From positions 73,194,435 through 73,258,434 of the forward strand of contig CM043950.1 in NCBI GenBank assembly GCA_014529385.2: 64,000 bases of DNA, read 5' to 3'. The notes under the pieces were generated by a model. It was not told the origin of the DNA. It saw nothing but the letters and a program-made list of their open reading frames with translations, and made no database searches. This document shows positions 58,955 through 64,000 of the stretch, piece by piece; position 1 is the first letter of the stretch; each line of letters begins with the position of its first letter. The stretch comes from Adiantum capillus-veneris. Taxonomy: Eukaryota > Streptophyta > Polypodiopsida > Polypodiales > Pteridaceae. The translations under genes and the position numbers were made by a program.

Positions 58955-60236
58955 ATTGTAAAAGGTTTGCCCAAATTCAAGGTGGATGATATGCATAAAG
59001 TGTGTGCAGCATGCCAGTTTGGAAAATAGTCAAAGGGCTCATTTCCACATGAGCGCAATGTATGTAAAAATCCACTTGAGGTGGTGCACACAGATGTTTG
59101 GGTTCCAACCGATACTGCAAGTATACATGGTTGCAGGTATTATGTCTCTTTCATTGATGACTATACAAGGAAAGTATGGGTCTACTTCATGCGTAACAAA
59201 AGTGAAGTGTTTGGTCACTTTCAAGACTTCAAAGTCATGATTGAGAAGGAGACAGATATGCAAATCAAGACATTGAGGTCAGATGGAGGAGGAGAGTACT
59301 TCTCCAATGATTTTTTAGATTTTCTGTGAATGCATGGTATACGCAGGCAGTTTACATGCAGATATACTCCACAACAAAATGGGATCGCAGAAATGAAAAA
59401 CAGGCACATTGCAGAGGTTTCCACGTGCATTGATGAATGAGAAGAACATGCCTCATCATTTCTGGGCTGAAGCCGTAAATACAGCTATGTACATTATGAA
59501 CAGGACACCTACAGTTGCGGTGCATGATGCAACACCTGAGGAAAAGTTTACAGGTACAAAGTCTGATTTGGCACACTTGAAAGTGTTTGGCTGCATAGCT
59601 TACGTGCATGTACCAGATGAGTTGCGTAGGAAATTGGATCCTAAAGCAGAGAAATGTATTCTTGTGGGATATTCCCTTGAACAAAAGGGGTACAGGTGCT
59701 ACAATCCTACTACACGAGAGTTACGAGTGAGCAGAGATGTAGTCTTTGATGAAATGAGCAGCTGGTACAGTAATGCACATGGCACTATTGAGGCTGATGT
59801 AAAAGATGATGTGGTTGTACAAAATGTGAGGCCACAGTCACAGGTTTTGAGTGCACCACAAGAGTCCTCTTCTTGTGGCTCTGTTGAGAAACCATGAAAT
59901 GGTAGACTACGTACGCAGGTTACTCCACCAACAGGTACAGGGAATGTATCAGGAAAAGGAAAGGAAAAGGTTGATGAACCTCCCTTTATGGCTGATGCAT
60001 CATCAGGTTTTTCACATGTAAACATGGATTCAGATGGTTCTGAACAAAGTCTTGATGAGGAATTTGGAATTCCGGTTGTCAGGACACTTGGTGTAAGGAA
60101 AGTACAAGAAGATGCTAGAGGGCAAAGGAGTGACCCAGGACCGCGCAGATCTAATAGAGTCAGAAATCCAGTTCAAAAATTGACTTATGATGGGTATCTA
60201 GCGCATCACCAAGCCTACATGGCTAAGGTGATATAG
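58955..60236 (+). pseudogene. Copia integrase
   Basis: Continues with the zinc motif (KVCAACQFGK) and catalytic core: VVHTDVW, SFIDDYTRKVWVYF, LRSDGGGEY and YTPQQNGIAEMKNRHI, giving intact D, D and E positions. In-frame stops occur at 59,027 (TAG) and 59,327 (TGA). A frameshift lies near 59,405 in what should follow HIAEV. The C-terminal part in the next frame has HHFWAEAVNTA, VFGCIAYVHVPDELRRKLDPK and ILVGYS, then a TGA at 59,895 and an acidic linker to the RT with TAG at 60,234. Confidence 0.92.
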
Positions 60237-60239
60237 GAT

Positions 60240-61811
60240 GTGGAGCCCACATGTTTTGAGGATGCAGTTGGAAATGTGCATTGGGATGATGCAATGAACG
60301 AAGAGATGGCTGCATTGGAAGCAAACGACACATGGGAGTTGGTGCCATTGCCAAGTGGCAAGAAAGATATTGGCTGTAAATGGGTGTATAAAACCAAGCA
60401 TAAGGCTGATGGTAACATTGAGCGTCACAAGGCAAGGCTGGTCGCAAAGGGTTATGCTCAGACGTATGGCATAGACTATGAGGATACCTTTGCTCCAATG
60501 GAAAAGATGACGACTGTGAGAGCTATCATAGTAGTGGCTGCATCTAGAGGATGTATTATGCATCAAATGGATGTAAAGAATGCCTTCTTGAATGGTGAGT
60601 TGCAAGAGGAAGTGTATATGGATCAGCCACCTGGTTATGTCGATCCAGGTTACCCAGATTATGTATGCAGGCTTCTCAAAGCTTTTTATGGTTTGAAGCA
60701 GGGCTCTAGAGCATGGTATGACAAGATTGCCAAGTATCTTGTCAGTATTGGTTTTAGGAGAGCTCATGCTGATCATTCACTCTATGTACGTGAGAGTGAT
60801 GTGGGGATTGTGGTCATTACCATATATGTAGATGACCTTATTATTGTGGGTGACAATGCTATGGAGATTGACCATGTGAAGGGTCTTCTCAAACAGGAGT
60901 TTGAAATGAAAGATTTGGGCGAGGTGCGCTACTTTCTTGGCATTGAGGTGATCAGGACTCCAGAGGGTGTATGGCTGTCACAGAGACAGTATGCTTTGGA
61001 CATGTTGTCAAAGTATGGTATGGCTGATTGTAAGCCAATTTCTATTCCCTTGGATGTGAATGCAAAGCTAAGTGCACAGAAGGGTGATGTTGTTGAGGAT
61101 GTCAACATGTACAGGAAGATTGTGGGTAGTCTAATCTACTTGACTATCACGAGGCCAGACTTGAGCTACACAGTAGGCTTGGAGAGTCAGTTCATGCAGC
61201 TTCCGAGGAAGCCACATTTGGATGGAGTACGACGCACACTTAGGTATGTGCAAGGTACTCTTGACTACGCATTGTTCTATGCAGCAGATGCACCATTAGC
61301 ATTGTATGGGTATACAGATGCAGATTGGGTAGGTATCATTGTTCATAGGAGATCTACGAGTGGCTTCATGCTCTCTTTTGGGAGTGCTGCTGCTACTTGG
61401 AGCATCAAAAAGCAGCCTACGGTTGCTTTATCGAGCATAGAGGCCGAGTACAGAGGTGCAGTAGTTGCGGCGTACGAGGTAGCTTGGCTACGCACATTAC
61501 TTGAGGACTTGGGAGTGCAGGTGGACCAACAGATTTTCATCCATTGTGACAACCTCAGCAGCAAGCAGTTGGCTAGGAACCCAGTGTTCTCAACCAGGAC
61601 CAAACACATAGAGGTCCATTACCACTACGTTGGAGAGCGAGTGTTAGCGGGCGACATCGACTTGGTCTACGTCAGCACAGAGGAGCAGATAGCGGATATC
61701 TTTACCAAGGCCCTCGGAACTGAGAAGCTTCGACGTTTCCGGACTATGCTTGGACTCTGCGACATGCAGAGCTTGAGGGGGAGTGTTGAGATGTCAAGCT
61801 CTACACCTTGA
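60240..61811 (+). CDS. Copia reverse transcriptase and RNase H
   Basis: An uninterrupted 523-codon reading frame, continuous with the integrase frame except for the TAG at 60,234, so it has no separate start codon of its own. RT motifs are WVYKTKHKADG, RLVAKGYAQ, HQMDVKNAFLNGEL, GLKQGSRAWY and the catalytic YVDDLII. RNase H has YTDADWVG, SSIEAEYRGA and HCDNLSSKQLARNP, followed by TKHIEVHYHYV and ADIFTKAL. All catalytic acidic residues are visible. It is the best-preserved coding stretch of the window, but production of the enzyme would need readthrough of upstream stops. Confidence 0.92.
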   Translation: MEPTCFEDAVGNVHWDDAMNEEMAALEANDTWELVPLPSGKKDIGCKWVYKTKHKADGNIERHKARLVAKGYAQTYGIDYEDTFAPMEKMTTVRAIIVVAASRGCIMHQMDVKNAFLNGELQEEVYMDQPPGYVDPGYPDYVCRLLKAFYGLKQGSRAWYDKIAKYLVSIGFRRAHADHSLYVRESDVGIVVITIYVDDLIIVGDNAMEIDHVKGLLKQEFEMKDLGEVRYFLGIEVIRTPEGVWLSQRQYALDMLSKYGMADCKPISIPLDVNAKLSAQKGDVVEDVNMYRKIVGSLIYLTITRPDLSYTVGLESQFMQLPRKPHLDGVRRTLRYVQGTLDYALFYAADAPLALYGYTDADWVGIIVHRRSTSGFMLSFGSAAATWSIKKQPTVALSSIEAEYRGAVVAAYEVAWLRTLLEDLGVQVDQQIFIHCDNLSSKQLARNPVFSTRTKHIEVHYHYVGERVLAGDIDLVYVSTEEQIADIFTKALGTEKLRRFRTMLGLCDMQSLRGSVEMSSSTP

Positions 61812-62105
61812 GCTGACATCCACTACGGGTCTTGGCCGCTTATGGCATTTACTCACTGGCGCGTTAGGTGACCGACACGGAGGATCTTTGCCAGTGATTC
61901 TACAGCTGGACTACACTTATAGTGCCAGCCTAGTACGCTTCTAGAGTGTTCACACTTAGTGACCGCATGGACATATGTGCTACTTTTCAGCTTTAGCACT
62001 TAGCCATTTTGTACTCTCTTTTCTGTGAAGAAGAAGAAGAAGCTTTCCATCTCTGTGTGCTTTATGCTTGTCTTGTGTAGCTCTCTTGCATCCTCATTCT
62101 TTACA
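61784..62105 (+). repeat. Copia 3' LTR
   Basis: 322 bp starting TGTTGAGATGTC right after the polypurine tract and ending ATTCTTTACA before the GTCCA duplication. Confidence 0.88.
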
Positions 62106-62110
62106 GTCCA

Positions 62111-62720
62111 TTAGGTTGAGCATCCAAAGATAATCGCAAAAAACCCCCTTCAATGACTCCATCGCAAACGAGGCGAAACTCCTCCTCGAACCCTAACCGA
62201 AAATGTGTGTATGTGTGTGTGTGTGTGTATGTGCATGCGTGTTGTTTTGTTTTTATGAGGGATAAGGTGGAGAGAGATGGACAAGGCAAAGAGAGAGTGA
62301 GGGTGTGGGAGGTGGAGTAGGGAGGAGGGAGTTTGGAGCAGGTGCAATGGCTGAGACGAAGAGGACAGAGTATGCGACATTTTTGCGGCATACTCTACCC
62401 TTCTTCCTTATTTAGGCACAAATCATTACCCCGACTATTACTGCGTCCATTACTACGTATAGAAATCCATATTTCCATCTTACCCAAGGAGTGCATCGAC
62501 ACTTGCATATGATTTTCTTTCACTTTCCCTTCCCCTAATTTACATTGTAGTTAACTCTACCAGTGAGTATGTGTATATGTTGAGACAAGAAATTCAGGGA
62601 TGCTATTTTCAAACTTGGAGAGCTATTAAGATACACCACAGACTCCACTCAACTACACTTTTTTATGTACCCCAATAATCTCAACTAGCACTTACTGTAT
62701 CCTTGTGTGTTTTCTTGCAG
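62111..62720. other. Non-coding; TG repeat and CACTA-like words
   Basis: Contains a TG microsatellite (about 62,203-62,245) and, near 62,425-62,455, ATTACCCCGACTATTACTGCGTCCATTAC-like text in short words shared with 48.2 kb. No gene. Confidence 0.5.
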
Positions 62721-64000
62721 ATTTGTGAGCTCCAAGGAAATTGAAATAGATGCTATCACTGTTGCTCAAACACTTGCAGCAGAAACTGTGTGTGCCATTA
62801 AGGATGCATTTCCTTGATCGGTCCTTCTTAGTCACCACCTCTTGGTTCACATGGTGGAGGATATCACTATATGTGGAGTAGTGTACGCATGATGGATGTT
62901 CTTTTTAGAGAGATTTTTAAAGACTCTCAAATATTTTGTGCGGATACGGTCTCAACCGGAAGCAGCTATGGCCAAAGGATGGATCATGCAAGAGGCATTT
63001 GTTTACATCTCAAAGTATTTGTCACAAGTTGATCCTTCAATGCCTTGCATGTGGTCAGACAAGGAAGATGCAAGGATGAATTCAGACTTGCCGAGTGGAA
63101 AGGGAAAACTAATTAAATGAATATGAATCTATCTTGAGTGGTCAATAACTTTTGTATTCTCAATACAAAGGTTATGACGGAGTGGGTGCTTTTGTGGACA
63201 ATGGCAAAGGCAAGGCATTTGCAAGAGAGAGAAGCATGAAAAAAAGTACATGGAGCAAGGAGGGAACCCCTAGTGCCTAGACACCTTGCATGTTTCCTAG
63301 ATCTCATTAGTGCAAAGTGGATTCATGAGAGAATGACTGAAGAAAAAGCGTGCAGAGAAAACATCACCGACAAAGAGTGGGAGTATGCAAGAGGCTGCAT
63401 ACCAAAGGTAGAGTACTTATATACCTAAACCATATTGTAAATTTTTTCTTGATTTTATCTCTATAATTGATAAAACATATTTTCATATTTTTTAGTGCCT
63501 TTACTTTAACTCTATGTGGCCAAAGGGTCGTCACCTTTGTACTTTCCACATTGAGGAGCGTAGAACCACCATGGATTGTGGCATCATGGGAAACTTTGAC
63601 ATAGATGGTGATGAAGCCAGGTACTGTGGAACTATTGAAAGAATACTAAATTTTAATTTTAGAACCTTTAATAGCTTCATCTTTGAGTCCAAGTGGTTTG
63701 AAAATGTGTCTAGACGACATGAGAATGGCCTCTACATGGTGGGCTCTAGTGTGCATCACATAAGGAGGTATGACAATTTAGTTTTACATCACAATTGTGA
63801 GCAGGTGAGTGAGTACCTTTTTTATTCTTATTTGCTTGTAGCATTAATTATATCAATGCTACTCACTTTGAGATTCTCTTCTATAGGTCATTTATATCCC
63901 AGCAATCCACCAACCAAAACTTTGGTTCGTGATTATCATAACACCTCGGGGGAGAACCATTTTTTCCACTAATGAAGTGGAGACCATCTGCAACCCTCTT
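62721..64000 (+). pseudogene. CACTA TNP2 C-terminal half (DUF4218/DUF4216)
   Basis: Exon 1 (62,721-63,407) follows a TTTTCTTGCAG acceptor. It reads LVHMVEDITICG, FLERFLKTLKYFVRIRSQPEAA and AKGWIMQEAFVYISKYL, the DUF4218 pattern, but with several stops and shifts before KWIHERMTEEKA. Intron 63,408-63,495 leads to exon 2 (63,496-63,804): GRHLCTFHIEERRTTMDCG and YCGTIERILNFNF. Intron 63,805-63,886 leads to exon 3 (63,887 on): VIYIPAIHQPKLWFVI. This is the DUF4216 domain found at the end of TNP2 transposases. The gene is cut by the window edge and its N-terminal half is not in the window. The last two exons are clean; the first is damaged. Confidence 0.8.

Larger units (their letters stand above)
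57062..62105 (+). mobile_element. Full-length Ty1/copia element
   Basis: TGTTGAGATGTC...TTACA repeats bound the element: 5' LTR about 57,062-57,387 and 3' LTR 61,784-62,105. Perfect GTCCA duplications flank it (57,057-57,061 and 62,106-62,110). A GGTACCACGATAGC sequence at 57,388 is a degenerate initiator-Met primer site. TTGAGGGGGAG (61,773-61,783) is the polypurine tract. The order Gag, protease, integrase, RT, RNase H is copia-type. The first 200 bp of the two LTRs match well, but their last 120 bp do not align. One frameshift and seven in-frame stops disable the polyprotein. Confidence 0.93.

Overview
This window looks like intergenic DNA from a large, repeat-rich land-plant nuclear genome. 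Almost everything recognisable is a transposable element or a dead gene piece. The plant assignment rests on a Ty3/gypsy chromovirus, Tat-type Ty3/gypsy elements with a second RNase H, Ty1/copia elements primed by initiator Met-tRNA, an L1-type LINE with a DUF4283-like ORF1, CACTA (En/Spm) TNP2 transposase pieces with short GT-AG introns, and a germin-like protein pseudogene. Very long CT/GA tracts and moderate AT-richness would suit a fern or another seed-free plant, but that is a guess. No intact host gene was found.

Layout, left half. 1-8.1 kb is mostly non-coding: a diverged 0.55 kb repeat shared with 40.5-41.1 kb, an AGTAC/ACTAGT minisatellite, an isolated LTR near 3.8 kb, and unassigned small ORFs at 6.9-8.0 kb. 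8.2-10.4 kb is a Tat-like gag-protease relic. 10.4-22.7 kb is one L1-type LINE on the minus strand. It is split inside its endonuclease by a full-length chromovirus (13,459-19,618) with matching TGATC target duplications. Next come a TNP2 transposase fragment (22.7-23.1 kb) and a gypsy gag with an RS-rich N-terminus (23.4-24.5 kb). At 27.1-29.9 kb is a young non-coding LTR element (TTAAA duplications, near-identical 142-bp LTRs, tandem-repeat body). It lies immediately 3' of a second TNP2 gene on the minus strand (31.9-29.9 kb).

Layout, right half. 32-35 kb is simple sequence, including a homopurine tract of about 1.2 kb, with a LINE C-terminal fragment at 33.3-33.8 kb and an HSP70 (HSPA12-type) exon fragment at 35.0-35.4 kb. 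35.7-39.0 kb is a second Tat-type element lacking most of its reverse transcriptase. 40.5-43.2 kb has a broken protease-like ORF with W-x-P-K repeats. 44.5-45.1 kb is a DEAD-box RNA helicase fragment sitting directly upstream of a polypurine tract and 3' LTR, so it appears to have been captured by a retroelement. 46.4-47.9 kb is a multi-exon ORF, probably CACTA-associated. 51.0-51.7 kb is the germin-like pseudogene. 52.3-56.1 kb is a second LINE with a duplicated 5' region. 57.1-62.1 kb is a copia element with GTCCA target duplications and an intact RT-RNase H ORF. 62.7-64.0 kb is the C-terminal half of a third TNP2 copy, running off the window.

The elements do not form a pathway; they are nested and eroded. 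Premature stops in several elements and in the germin pseudogene are mostly TAG or TGA where CAG, CGA or TGG would be expected, which fits decay by deamination of methylated cytosines.
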